The translations under genes were made by a program, and so were the position numbers. The notes beneath the pieces are model-generated. The model was not told the DNA's origin and made no database searches. It saw only the letters and a list, made by a program, of their open reading frames with translations. From Acidimicrobiales bacterium (GTDB taxonomy: Bacteria; Actinomycetota; Acidimicrobiia; Acidimicrobiales; Aldehydirespiratoraceae), in NCBI GenBank assembly GCA_029263175.1, contig JAJCXZ010000075.1:1-60485 (forward strand): a stretch of 60,485 nt of DNA, read 5' to 3'. How positions within the stretch are numbered: the first letter of the stretch is position 1; every line of letters starts with the position of its first letter. Of the stretch, positions 17,472-26,527 are shown one piece after another.

Positions 17472-19189
17472 TGCACGTAGTCGCCACGGCAGGCCACGTC
17501 GATCACGGCAAGTCCACGCTCGTCAAGGCGCTCACCGGCACGGATCCCGATCGGCTCGATGAGGAGAAGGCCCGGGGACTTACCATCGACCTCGGTTTCG
17601 CCGGTGCGAAGCTCCCGTCCGGCCGGGGTGTCTCGTTCATCGACGTGCCCGGCCACGTGCGCTTCCTCAAGAACATGCTCGCGGGTGTCGGTGGGGTCGA
17701 CGCATGTGTCTTTGTCGTGGCCGCCACTGAGGGCTGGAAGCCCCAGAGCGAGGAGCACTTGCGAATCCTCTCTCTGCTGGGCATTCGCCACGGCATGATC
17801 GCCCTCACCAAGGTCGGCCAGGCCGACGAGGAACTGGTCGAGCTCGCCATGCTCGAGATCGCCGATCGTGTCGCGGGTTCCTTCCTCGAAGATGCGCTGA
17901 TCGTGCCTGTGGACGCCATCGATGGCATCGGTCTCGACGACCTCGGTGCCGCTCTCGACGAACTGCTCGACAACACCCCGACGGCCGCCGATCTGAAGAA
18001 GCCACGACTCTGGATCGACCGCGTGTTCGCCGCGAAAGGCGCCGGCACGGTCGTCACCGGCACTCTCACCGGCGGGCTCGTCCGTGTGGACGACGAGTAC
18101 ACAGTGCTCCCTCTTGGCATCGATGTTCGCGTGCGTGCCCTGCAAAGTCAGCACACAGGACGCACCAAGATCCCGCCCGGAAATCGTGTGGCGGCAAACC
18201 TCAGCGGTGTCAGCCACGACCAACTCACACGCGGTGACGTGCTCGTTCGGGCCGACCAGTGGCATGTCACTCGTCGGGTCGACGCATCTCTCGACGTCCT
18301 CCAGTCTCTCGACCGACCCGTCAGCCGGCGCGGTGCCCACGTCGCGTACTTCGGCAGCGGCGAACACTCGGTGCGTCTCCGTGTGCTCGGCCCCGACACG
18401 ATCGATCCGGGCGAGCGCGGCTTCGTCCGTCTTCATCTCCCCGTGGGGCTTCCCCTGGTGCCCGGCGATCGCTTCATCGTCCGCGAGTCCGGCCAAGGCG
18501 TCACACTCGGCGGTGGTGAGATCCTCGACGTCGATCCACTGGTCGCCGCGGCGAAGGCAAGACCGGATCGCAACGTCGATCGGGTGATCGCTGAACGTGG
18601 GCGAGTCGACATCGATCATCTCCTTCGCCTCACGGGTGAGCGCCGCGAGCCCGACGTCGGCAACTGGGCTGTCGCCCCCCGCGAGATCGGAGCCACGATT
18701 GAGCGAATCCGTTCTGCCGTCGATCAGGCCGGACCTCTCGGACTCGACCTCGCGTCGCTCGACGACTTCGAACGGGCTGTGCTCGACACGCTCACCGATC
18801 TCGCACTCGATGGAGGCCACGTGCGTGTCGCCGCGGCGGCAGACCCGCTCGCGGAGCATTCGTTCGTCGATCAGCTTGCGGCGGCACCATTCGATCCCCC
18901 CGATCCCGATGGGATCGATCGGGCCGAACTACGAGAACTGGTGCGGCGCGGAGCTGTCATCGAGGAGGGCGGCGTCTACTTCGCCGCCTCGGCAATCGAC
19001 GACGCTGCGCTCGTGGTGGCGAGGCTCTTGGAGGACAACCCAGAGGGAATCACCGTCGCTCAAGCCCGTGATGCTTGGGGCACCACACGAAAGTTCGCCA
19101 TCCCCCTCATCACCCGTCTCGACAGCACAGGTGTGACCCGGCGGCGCGACGATCTACGGATTGCCGGTCCGCGGCTCCCGGCTCTCTAG
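17471..19189 (+). CDS. selB: Selenocysteine-specific elongation factor
   Basis: GTPase that brings selenocysteinyl-tRNA to UGA codons marked by a SECIS hairpin. The 572-residue protein begins with an EF-Tu-like G domain: AGHVDHGKST at 7-16, the RGLTIDLGFA switch, DVPGHVRFLKNM and a degenerate TKVGQAD where NKxD is usual. The beta-barrel domains follow (to about 350), then a C-terminal region of winged helices for mRNA binding, ending LITRLDSTGVTRRRDDLRI. It overlaps selA by 1 nt and ends 5 bp from the convergent whiB gene. No selC, selD or selenoprotein was found in the window. Confidence 0.95.
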   Translation: MHVVATAGHVDHGKSTLVKALTGTDPDRLDEEKARGLTIDLGFAGAKLPSGRGVSFIDVPGHVRFLKNMLAGVGGVDACVFVVAATEGWKPQSEEHLRILSLLGIRHGMIALTKVGQADEELVELAMLEIADRVAGSFLEDALIVPVDAIDGIGLDDLGAALDELLDNTPTAADLKKPRLWIDRVFAAKGAGTVVTGTLTGGLVRVDDEYTVLPLGIDVRVRALQSQHTGRTKIPPGNRVAANLSGVSHDQLTRGDVLVRADQWHVTRRVDASLDVLQSLDRPVSRRGAHVAYFGSGEHSVRLRVLGPDTIDPGERGFVRLHLPVGLPLVPGDRFIVRESGQGVTLGGGEILDVDPLVAAAKARPDRNVDRVIAERGRVDIDHLLRLTGERREPDVGNWAVAPREIGATIERIRSAVDQAGPLGLDLASLDDFERAVLDTLTDLALDGGHVRVAAAADPLAEHSFVDQLAAAPFDPPDPDGIDRAELRELVRRGAVIEEGGVYFAASAIDDAALVVARLLEDNPEGITVAQARDAWGTTRKFAIPLITRLDSTGVTRRRDDLRIAGPRLPAL

Positions 19190-19194
19190 CAGCG

Positions 19195-19449
19195 TCAGAC
19201 GGTGGCCATCGAGCGGCGCTCAGCCTCGCTCAACCCGCCCCAGATCCCGTGTTGCTCACGGATCGAAAGCGCGTAGCCAAGGCAGTCGTCGCGGACTGCA
19301 CACTCGCCACAGATCGCCTTGGCTCGTTCTTCACGGAAGCGCTTCTCGTCGCGTCGCTCAGGCTGTGTCGGTGGAAAAAACACCACAGCCTGAGGCCCAC
19401 GGCACGCTGCTCGAAGTTGCCACTCCGCCTGTTCGCTAGGAATTGTCAT
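19195..19449 (-). CDS. WhiB-family [4Fe-4S] transcriptional regulator
   Basis: An 84-residue redox- or NO-sensing regulator that in the family binds the sigma factor region 4. The four cluster cysteines are Cys16 (ACRG), Cys47 and Cys50 (AICGEC) and Cys56 (DDC). The GIWGGLSEAERR motif follows and a short tail. The ATG at 19449 has an AGGGGA Shine-Dalgarno sequence, and an upstream in-frame start at 19482 is not needed. It converges on selB with 5 bp between stops. The small size and WGG motif suit WhiB1/WhiB2-like members; the exact subclass is uncertain. Confidence 0.93.
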   Translation of the reverse strand: MTIPSEQAEWQLRAACRGPQAVVFFPPTQPERRDEKRFREERAKAICGECAVRDDCLGYALSIREQHGIWGGLSEAERRSMATV

Positions 19450-19669
19450 ACGTTCCCCTTGCCCTAGGCCACGGGTTACCATGATGAGACGAATGTCACA
19501 AACGCCCTGTGTGGTTGTGAGTCTTTTTCGGTCACTCTGTGTGAGATTCGACTGATTTCAGTACACAATGACACAGGAAGGGCATCCAGAGGTCGATTGA
19601 CGCCCTGATGACACCCTCTCGCCACGATGACGTCATGACCGGTACCGTCGCGTTCACATGGGGTCTTCG
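19450..19669. promoter_or_regulatory. Divergent control region between whiB and the BTAD regulator
   Basis: Within this 220-bp gap are dyads TCACAA/TTGTGA (about 19497-19518) and TCAC-TCTGT-GTGA (about 19532-19544). They could be regulator sites, but no known consensus fits well. No -10/-35 pair of good quality was seen by eye. Confidence 0.3.
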
Positions 19670-22600
19670 ATGACGCGTCCGTTTCGGCTGCAGCCGCCCG
19701 AGAGCACGAGCGCGCTCCTCCGACCCGCGATCCTGCGGAAGCTTCTGCGCCGGTTCGAGACCCGCGTCACGCTGGTGCAAGCCGGCGCAGGCTTCGGCAA
19801 GACCACCGCGTTGGGTCAGGCCGTCGAGCAGAACCTCGTCGCCTCGCACGGCCACGACATCTGGCTCGGATGCGAGCCGGCAGATCGCGACGCGGACCAC
19901 CTCCGGGCCGGCCTCAGCGAATCCCTGGGGCTCGCCCCCGACAGCACCCTCAACGCCATTGCCGATTCGATCGCAGCCCGATCACCAGCACCCGTATGCG
20001 TGATCCTCGACGACATGCACGAGATCCCCGCTGGATCAACGGGCGCGTCACTCGTCGAGCAGCTGATTCAAGAGCTCCCCGCCAACGGCCGCGTGCTGCT
20101 CGCCTCTCGGGTTGAGCCGGCCGTCAACCTCGCCCGCCTCGATGCCCAGGGCCGAGTCGAGCGCCTCAGCGAGACCGACCTGGCCCTCGGCGGCCCCGAC
20201 CTCGCAACGCTCGCCGCTGCTGCGGGACGACCAGTCGATGACATCAAACACCTCGGTGGCTGGCCGGCACTCGTTGCCCTCGGGCTCCGAGAAGGTCCCG
20301 TCGCCGGCTTCCTCGATGAGGAGGTCCTCACTTCGCTCGACGGTGAGCAGCGGCACCTGCTGTCGGTGGTGGTCGCGCTGGGCGGTGCCAGCGATGCGCT
20401 CCTTCGCTCGCTGACCGGGCTCGACCCGGCAGAACGGCTCGCCGAACTCCCGATGATGAATCATCGCGATGGCTGGTTCCAGGCGCACGATCTCTGGCTC
20501 GAGATCTTCTCGGCTGACGAGTTGGCAACGACCCGCGGAGCCCACGTGCGGCCCGCCATCGACTATCTCCTGAAACACGCCCATGCCGAGCGGGCAGTCG
20601 AGCTCGCCTTCCGCGGCGGTGAACCCGACCTGGTGGTCCGTTGCCTCCGCGAGGCGATCATCGGCGGGCGAACCGAAGACCCGGAAACACTGCGCTACTG
20701 GCGCGCTTCTCTCCCACCTGACTCACCCCCGCATCCGATCATCACGCACCTGCAAGGGCTGATCGAACAATCAATCGACCCGACCACTGATCGCTCCCGA
20801 GCCCACTTCGAGAAGGCTGCCGACGGGTTCACCGCCCTCGGCGACACCGAAGCAGCAGTTTCGGCGGTGGCCGAACTGGGTTTCTGGCACCACATCCAGC
20901 GCGATGCACCGGGGCTGATGGGTGTCGCAGGTCGCATGAGCCAACTCGCCGAAGCCGGCGAGCCCGCGGCGACGCCCTACATCGAAATCATCGGAGCCTT
21001 CGTCGCGCTGGCCCAGGGCAACCCCCACGACATGCTCGCGGCCGTCGCCCGAGCACGAGCACTACCGATGACAGGACGCTTCGAAGCGATCGCCGACTGG
21101 CTCGAGTTTCAAGCCCGTGAGTTCCTCGGCGAGAGCCGGGTCGATCTCGCCGACCGGTATCTCGCCGGGGCCGGCGCGATCCGCGGTACTGAGGTCATCG
21201 CCATCTCCGCACGCTGGCGGGCCGGCCACATCAAGGAGCTTCTCGCCGACCCTGACCGTTGGGCAGCGCGAAGCGGCAGTGAGCGAGCCCGCTTTCTCAC
21301 CCACGCATGGTTGGCGGCGATCTCGGCCGGCAGCGGCGACCTGGCCACGGCACGATCGCATCTCCGCCAAGCCACGACACTGGCCGGCGAACGCGGCGCG
21401 AAACAAGTAGAGATCACGCTGGCGCTCCCCGAGCTGTTGATCATGCACGAAGAAGGCCGATCCGACGAGGCACGGACAGCCATGACGGCCCTCCTCGACC
21501 GAATCCCGGTCGCCGACGACACTCGCCTGTCCTACAACGGCTCGGGGGCCCTCATTGCTCGCCTCGACCCCGAGGCACTCGAGAATCTCCGGCTCCCGTT
21601 ACCCGATCGCGACATCGGTCTCGGGGCTGCACTCCGAGCGATGGACGAGAGCGGCACGGTCACCTCTCTCGCCACCGTTCCCTGGCCCGAAAGCCCTGGC
21701 ACCCTCGTCTCGACCCTCTTCCTCAGAACCGCCTGCGAGTTCGTGTGTGCCGCGTGGGCAGCAGGTCGAGAGGAGGCTCACAGCACCGTCGAGTGGCTGC
21801 TCGACGTCATCGGTGAGCCGGCTCGAGCGCGGCTGCGCGACCAGACCGAGCACCCGATCCCCGAGGTCGCCGCGGCGGCCAAGGAGATCCTGGCCGGAGT
21901 TCCACTCCCGCCGGCCGAAACCCGCTCGCTGCTTCTGCTCGGCAACGAACTGCTGTTGCTCGGGTCACAGGAATCCGACCACGACGATTGGCGACGCGAA
22001 CGTGTCCGATCGCTACTCGGCTACCTCGTGATCCATCCGGAGTCATCGCGCGATGCCGTGATGACCGCCCTCTGGCCCGAGGCGTCCCCCGAGGCCAGCC
22101 GACGCAATCTGCGGTCGACGCTGAACCTGCTGCTCGGCGTCCTCGAGTCGGGTCGCGCCGGCGGCGATGCCGCCTACTTCGTCCGCGCCGACGGCACCCG
22201 CATCCGCCTGTCCGGTCACGACCGACTCGACGTCGACGTGTGGCGCTTCGACTCGCTCGTCGACGAAGCCGAGCAACTCGAGGCCGACGGGGCCCCCAGC
22301 CTGGCCGTCGAGTGTCTCACCGAGGCGACCTCGCTCTACCGCGGTGACCTGCTCGGCACAATCCACGAAGGCGAGTGGCTGCATCTCGAGCGCCAGCGGC
22401 TTCACGTTCGGTTCGTCACGGCCGCCACGCGGTGTGCTGAGCTTCTCCTCGCCCACGATCGGGTCGACGAAGCAATCGCCCTCGCCACCCGCACGATCCA
22501 GCTCGAACCATGGTCGGAGTCCGCCCACCGCACACTGGTGGCCTCCCATCTCCAGCGCGGCGACCGCGCCGCAGCCCATCGGGCGATGCAACGCTGCCAC

Positions 22601-22675
22601 GAAGTGTTGGAGGAGCTTGGTGGCCCCGTCGACGAACAGACCGAAATGCTGGAACGCCGCCTCGCCGGCAGCTGA
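19670..22675 (+). CDS. Large ATPase-type regulator with C-terminal SARP/BTAD domain
   Basis: A 1001-residue signal-transducing NTPase regulator. The N-terminal P-loop domain has Walker A GAGFGKTT at about 39-46 and Walker B VILDDMHEI near 107, as in MalT/LAL proteins. A long helical TPR-like middle region (about 300-720) follows. The C-terminus holds an OmpR-type winged helix (LLGYLVIHPESSRDAVMTAL, then a RRNLRSTLNLLL helix) and a bacterial transcriptional activation domain with LYRGDLLGTIHEGEWLHLER and TPR repeats. Fusing a MalT-like ATPase before SARP is unusual in order, because LAL proteins end in LuxR HTH. ATG at 19670 has GGGG 7 nt upstream; the ATG at 19658 has none. Confidence 0.85.
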   Translation: MTRPFRLQPPESTSALLRPAILRKLLRRFETRVTLVQAGAGFGKTTALGQAVEQNLVASHGHDIWLGCEPADRDADHLRAGLSESLGLAPDSTLNAIADSIAARSPAPVCVILDDMHEIPAGSTGASLVEQLIQELPANGRVLLASRVEPAVNLARLDAQGRVERLSETDLALGGPDLATLAAAAGRPVDDIKHLGGWPALVALGLREGPVAGFLDEEVLTSLDGEQRHLLSVVVALGGASDALLRSLTGLDPAERLAELPMMNHRDGWFQAHDLWLEIFSADELATTRGAHVRPAIDYLLKHAHAERAVELAFRGGEPDLVVRCLREAIIGGRTEDPETLRYWRASLPPDSPPHPIITHLQGLIEQSIDPTTDRSRAHFEKAADGFTALGDTEAAVSAVAELGFWHHIQRDAPGLMGVAGRMSQLAEAGEPAATPYIEIIGAFVALAQGNPHDMLAAVARARALPMTGRFEAIADWLEFQAREFLGESRVDLADRYLAGAGAIRGTEVIAISARWRAGHIKELLADPDRWAARSGSERARFLTHAWLAAISAGSGDLATARSHLRQATTLAGERGAKQVEITLALPELLIMHEEGRSDEARTAMTALLDRIPVADDTRLSYNGSGALIARLDPEALENLRLPLPDRDIGLGAALRAMDESGTVTSLATVPWPESPGTLVSTLFLRTACEFVCAAWAAGREEAHSTVEWLLDVIGEPARARLRDQTEHPIPEVAAAAKEILAGVPLPPAETRSLLLLGNELLLLGSQESDHDDWRRERVRSLLGYLVIHPESSRDAVMTALWPEASPEASRRNLRSTLNLLLGVLESGRAGGDAAYFVRADGTRIRLSGHDRLDVDVWRFDSLVDEAEQLEADGAPSLAVECLTEATSLYRGDLLGTIHEGEWLHLERQRLHVRFVTAATRCAELLLAHDRVDEAIALATRTIQLEPWSESAHRTLVASHLQRGDRAAAHRAMQRCHEVLEELGGPVDEQTEMLERRLAGS

Positions 22676-22678
22676 GGC

Positions 22679-24055
22679 TCAGGCCTCGCCGCCCTCGAGA
22701 TCAGCATCCTTGGACGGCCGCATCTCGCGATAGTCGCGAGCGCCGCCCTCCTCGGGTTCGATCTCGAGGTACAGACCCTCGATCGACACAACCCGGACCG
22801 GATCACCCTTGGCAATGGGGGTGGTGCGATTGACACGCGCCTTCCAGGGAGCGCCGTCGATCATCACGACGCCCTCCTTCTTGATGTCGTCGGCCGCCTC
22901 GCCCATGAAACCGATCATCCACTCGCGCCCGATGGTCGGTGTACCGAAGCGGGTTCGAACCATGGCGGGCATCCCCGAGATCATGGAGACGGAAATACCG
23001 AGCACGCCGGCGACCAACGTGACCCAACTGATGCCGAAACCGTCGAACAGGAAAAGCGAGCCGACCACCAGACATATCGTGGCGATCACCGACCACACTT
23101 GGGGCACACCCGTTTGCACGTCGATCGCATAGCCGAGCATGGCGACGACGAGCAGCGCCAGGGCCCACGGCTGCACGGGAAGTGCGGCGAGGCCATAGCT
23201 ACCGAGAATGAACGAACCAGCGCCGACAACGCCGGCAACGCCGATGCCTGCGGTGTACAGCTCGAAAATCAGGAGCCCAACACCGATCAGGAACAGCAGG
23301 TACGCCATCGCCGGGCTCGCGAATGTGTGCATCCAACCGTCGAAGACGGGCAGCTTGGAGAAGCGGATCGGAGAGACCGGGATACGGAGGGCTTCGTCCC
23401 CGCTCGTGTCGATCCGGGTCTCGAAGCCAGGCAGCTCCAGCGCAAAGAACGCGAGCGTCGGTGAGTCACGATCGGCGAGCCCGACCGAGAGCACGCTTTC
23501 CTCATCGATGGTGTCGCGTTCGATGGCAGCAGCGGCAGCCAAGAACTCAGGGGTCAGCAGCGCTGCCGGAATGACCAGCTCGCCGGTGTTGCCGAAGTGG
23601 GAACCGACAGCGACGGCGAGCTCGTCGACCGTGCCGAGCAGTTGGGCAACCTCGCGTTCGGCGCGGGCCCCGGAGGGTCCCACCCAGGCGTAGATGGGAA
23701 TGTCGGCGTTGGCGATGCGTTCGGCCAACTGGACGAGACGTTCGTCATCGATCACGGCGCGGGTGCTGTTGACCTGGAGGATGATTCCGCCGGATCCCGA
23801 ATTCTCCGCCCGCTCGATCGAGCGCTCGAGATAGTCGGCGACAATGCCGTCGAGGAAGCCCGACATCTGCACGACGTCGAAGATCAGAGGATCGATGGAT
23901 TCCTGCGCGTGGCCTGTTGCTCCGGCTTTTGCCGGTGACATGGCCGACAGCATCCCGACCAGGATGGCAAGGAAAGCCGCCGATAGGGTGACGCGCCTTC
24001 GAACAGTCGATCGCTGAGACGAGGAGGGAAATGGATCCCGGTCACTTCTTCGCAT
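22679..24055 (-). CDS. NfeD-family membrane protein with ClpP/SppA-like domain
   Basis: A 458-residue membrane protein of the NfeD1b architecture. A signal segment (about 22-44) leads to a ClpP-class domain (to about 230), then four to five transmembrane helices (for example MAYLLFLIGVGLLIFELYTA) and a C-terminal OB-fold domain with GVVMIDGAPWKARVN and GDPVRVVSIEGLYLEIE. In active NfeD proteases the nucleophile is in a GARAASAG-type motif. Here it reads GARAEREV and NTPGG reads NSTRA, so protease activity is probably lost. The start is uncertain: ATG at 24055 overlaps the divergent arsA-like gene by 25 bp. Confidence 0.8.
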   Translation of the reverse strand: MRRSDRDPFPSSSQRSTVRRRVTLSAAFLAILVGMLSAMSPAKAGATGHAQESIDPLIFDVVQMSGFLDGIVADYLERSIERAENSGSGGIILQVNSTRAVIDDERLVQLAERIANADIPIYAWVGPSGARAEREVAQLLGTVDELAVAVGSHFGNTGELVIPAALLTPEFLAAAAAIERDTIDEESVLSVGLADRDSPTLAFFALELPGFETRIDTSGDEALRIPVSPIRFSKLPVFDGWMHTFASPAMAYLLFLIGVGLLIFELYTAGIGVAGVVGAGSFILGSYGLAALPVQPWALALLVVAMLGYAIDVQTGVPQVWSVIATICLVVGSLFLFDGFGISWVTLVAGVLGISVSMISGMPAMVRTRFGTPTIGREWMIGFMGEAADDIKKEGVVMIDGAPWKARVNRTTPIAKGDPVRVVSIEGLYLEIEPEEGGARDYREMRPSKDADLEGGEA

Positions 24056-24975
24056 CTTCGCGGGTCCTGGTCGTAGCGGGAAAGGGTGGAGTCGGTAAGA
24101 CCGTCGCCGCCGCAACCATCGCTGCAGCGGCTTCACGGTGTGGCCTGTCCGTACTTCTCGTAGAAGTGGCCGGACGTTCGGCCGCGGCCCCGATGTTCGG
24201 AGCCAGTCCACAAGGCTACGAGGAAGCGGTGCTGGTTCACGAGGCGGAGACGAATGGCATTCGTCACGGCGAAATCCGAGGCAAGTCCATCACGCCAGAC
24301 GACGCGCTCGTCGAGTGGCTGTCGAGCCACGGCTTCAACCGTTTGGTGAAGCGTATGGCGAAATCCGGGATCCTCGAAGTGATCGCCACGGCCACTCCAG
24401 GCATCAAAGACCTGCTCGTGCTCGGGCGAATCAAGGCCCTCGAATCCGAAGGCGCTGCGGATCTGATCGTGGTTGATGCGCCGGCCGCTGGCCACGCGCT
24501 CGGGTTTCTCCGAAGTCCGTCCGGCGTACGCGACGCAGCCCGCTCCGGGACCATCCATCGCCAAGCCGTCGAGGTGCTCGAGTTGATCGGCGATCCCGAG
24601 CGGCTCCAACTGATCCTCGTCACCATCGCGGAAGAGACGCCGATCAACGAGCTGATCGAAACATCGTATGCAGTCGAGGACGAAGTCGGGGTGAAGCTCG
24701 GCCCCGTGGTGGTCAACAGCGTGCTGCCGCGGATCGAGGGGCTCGATCGGTCCGTCGCCCGGGCCAAAGTCAACAAAGCGGAGCGGGCCGACCTTGCCGA
24801 GGCAGCGGCATTTCGTGCGTCTCGCACCGCGCTGCAAGACGAGCAACTCGAACGCCTCGGCAGCGAGCTTCCGTTGCCCCAGATTCGGATGCCGCAGATC
24901 TTCGGAACCGAGATCGGCCCGGCCGAGATCGAGCTTCTTGCCGGTGAGTTCATCGCCGGGATCGAGGCGCTGTGA
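24031..24975 (+). CDS. ArsA/GET3-like ATPase, first of a tandem pair
   Basis: A 314-residue P-loop ATPase of the anion-transporting ATPase family. The deviant Walker A KGGVGKT is at about 17-24, and the switch II-like segment reads VVDAPAAGHALGFLRS. A strong GGAGGG ribosome-binding site precedes ATG at 24031. It overlaps the second ATPase by four bases (GTGA), so the two are translated together and may form a heterodimer. Mycobacteria have a comparable adjacent pair, Rv3679-Rv3680, next to a whiB gene. A role in arsenic export is unlikely without ArsB, and none is present here. Confidence 0.88.
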   Translation: MDPGHFFASSRVLVVAGKGGVGKTVAAATIAAAASRCGLSVLLVEVAGRSAAAPMFGASPQGYEEAVLVHEAETNGIRHGEIRGKSITPDDALVEWLSSHGFNRLVKRMAKSGILEVIATATPGIKDLLVLGRIKALESEGAADLIVVDAPAAGHALGFLRSPSGVRDAARSGTIHRQAVEVLELIGDPERLQLILVTIAEETPINELIETSYAVEDEVGVKLGPVVVNSVLPRIEGLDRSVARAKVNKAERADLAEAAAFRASRTALQDEQLERLGSELPLPQIRMPQIFGTEIGPAEIELLAGEFIAGIEAL

Positions 24976-26084
24976 CCGAAACGAGCGTGGCCGACTACCA
25001 GGACCTGATCCAGAGCCGTCGGGTCATCATCTGTTGCGGTACCGGAGGCGTGGGCAAGACCACGACGTCGGCGGCAACTGCGGTCGCCGCGGCGCAGGCC
25101 GGCAAGCGGGCGGCGGTCGTCACGATCGACCCGGCCAAGCGGCTGGCCGACGCCCTCGGCATCGCCGAACTCGACAACACCCCACGATTGATCGACGGAC
25201 CGTGGCCGGGCTCGCTCAGTGCGTTGATGCTCGACACCAAGTCGACCTTTGACGAGGTTGTGCGCCGCCACGCCCACGACGACGCTCAAGCCGAGAAGAT
25301 CATCGGCAACCGCTTCTACCGCAACGTCAGCGGCACGCTCAGCGGCACGCAGGACTACATGGCTGTCGAGAAGCTCAACGAGCTCCACGACAGCGGTGAC
25401 TACGACCTCGTGGTGGTCGATACCCCTCCCACGCGTGACGCCCTGGCCTTCCTCGAAGCTCCCAAGTTGCTGTCGCGGCTGCTCGACAATCCGATCTACC
25501 GAATCGTCACCGCTCCCAATCGCGGCCCGTTCAAGGTCATCAACACCGCGGCACAACAGGTCCTTCGCCAGCTCGCCCGCGTCGTCGGCGCCACCGTGGT
25601 CGATGAGGCAGTGGCGTTCTTCCAGGCCTTCGAGGGTATGGAGGACGGGTTCCGTGATCGGGCCAATGCCACGCTCGAACTCCTCGGAGACGACCGCACA
25701 GCGTTCGTGCTGGTGGCATCACCCCGAGCCGACACAATCGACGAGGCCCGCTATTTCCTCCGCCGGCTCCACCGTGCCGAACTCGACGCGTCCGCCGTCG
25801 TGGTCAATCGGATGTTGCCGCAGCTCTCGACGACTCCGGAGCGAGCCGCAGAGCTCGTCGGTGCACTGGCGGGATCAGCCGCGGGCCCCGCCGCGCAGGC
25901 GCTCGCCGATCTCACCGCAACAGCGACGGGCGACGACCTGCGTGTCGCCGAACTCCAAGACGCGGCTCCGGACGCGTTGACGGTCCGGGTACCCATGCTT
26001 CCCGACGACGTCCACGACATCGACGGCCTCGCCGAGATCGCCCGCCTGCTGACCAAGTCACGCGGGGGACAGACCCCAGCGTGA
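24972..26084 (+). CDS. ArsA/GET3-like ATPase, second of a tandem pair
   Basis: A 370-residue partner of the previous gene. Walker A is CCGTGGVGKTT at about 17-27, followed by VVTIDPAKRLADALG and the switch segment VVVDTPPTRDALAFLEAP, all typical of ArsA half-proteins. It is longer than its partner by a helical insert (about 165-225), which in this family often forms the hydrophobic client or partner site. GTG at 24972 overlaps the upstream stop. The C-terminal residues KSRGGQTPA are encoded by the left arm, core and part of the right arm of a palindromic repeat, so the end of the protein seems to have been rewritten by that element. Confidence 0.88.
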   Translation: MTETSVADYQDLIQSRRVIICCGTGGVGKTTTSAATAVAAAQAGKRAAVVTIDPAKRLADALGIAELDNTPRLIDGPWPGSLSALMLDTKSTFDEVVRRHAHDDAQAEKIIGNRFYRNVSGTLSGTQDYMAVEKLNELHDSGDYDLVVVDTPPTRDALAFLEAPKLLSRLLDNPIYRIVTAPNRGPFKVINTAAQQVLRQLARVVGATVVDEAVAFFQAFEGMEDGFRDRANATLELLGDDRTAFVLVASPRADTIDEARYFLRRLHRAELDASAVVVNRMLPQLSTTPERAAELVGALAGSAAGPAAQALADLTATATGDDLRVAELQDAAPDALTVRVPMLPDDVHDIDGLAEIARLLTKSRGGQTPA

Positions 26085-26088
26085 CTTG
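26054..26088. repeat. Palindromic repeat with GGGGACAGACCCC core, copy D2
   Basis: Arms CAAGTCACGC (26054-26063) and GCGTGACTTG (26079-26088) form a 10-bp stem around GGGGACAGACCCC, with one G/A mismatch. It contains the stop codon (26082-26084) of the second ArsA-like gene and lies 10 bp before the convergent STAS gene's stop. Confidence 0.85.
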
Positions 26089-26098
26089 CTGATCGGGT

Positions 26099-26449
26099 TC
26101 AGCTGGGAACTTCGGCGAGAGCCGAGACGGCCTCTTGGAGGACTTCCTTGACCGGAACAATCCGGTCGAAGCCCGTCGTGTGCAACAAGCGGGTGATGTT
26201 GGCCCGATCGCAGAATACGGCGATGCGTCCATCGTTGTCGCGCACCTTGCGGATGCCGCCGATCAGCGCACCCAAGCCGGCGGAGTCCATGAACTGCACA
26301 CCAGCGAGATTCACGATCAAGCGAGGCTCGGAACCGAGCTCCGCAAACGCCTCGCGGAACTGGGCGACGGAGTACGCGTCAAGCTCACCTTCAGGGCAAA
26401 GCTGGACGTAGTCCCCTTGGTCGGGGCGGTCAACGCGAATCTCGAGCAC
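26099..26449 (-). CDS. STAS-domain anti-anti-sigma factor
   Basis: A 116-residue single STAS domain of the SpoIIAA/RsbV type. The family's phospho-acceptor site is present as VQFMDSAGLGALIGG, with Ser after Asp. Strand-helix features LIVNLAGV and GRIAVFCDRANITRLL follow. Such proteins free a sigma factor by binding its anti-sigma kinase when unphosphorylated; no kinase is in the window. GTG at 26449 is chosen since TACCAT lies 6 nt upstream. It is divergent from a stand-alone receiver protein, so the two may belong to one signalling route. Confidence 0.87.
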   Translation of the reverse strand: MLEIRVDRPDQGDYVQLCPEGELDAYSVAQFREAFAELGSEPRLIVNLAGVQFMDSAGLGALIGGIRKVRDNDGRIAVFCDRANITRLLHTTGFDRIVPVKEVLQEAVSALAEVPS

Positions 26450-26527
26450 GGCGGCATGGTACCCAAAGAATCCGATCCACTCCACGCGGGGCGAGAAACC
26501 CAAGGGGTCAGGTGTACGATCGTCGCC

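Noticed and set aside
17423-18859. A 478-codon minus-strand frame
   Set aside because: Antisense to selB, whose G-domain motifs are unmistakable.
24031-26084. Arsenic resistance operon
   Set aside because: Two ArsA-like ATPases but no ArsB, ArsC, ArsR or Acr3 nearby; they resemble the mycobacterial pair of other function.
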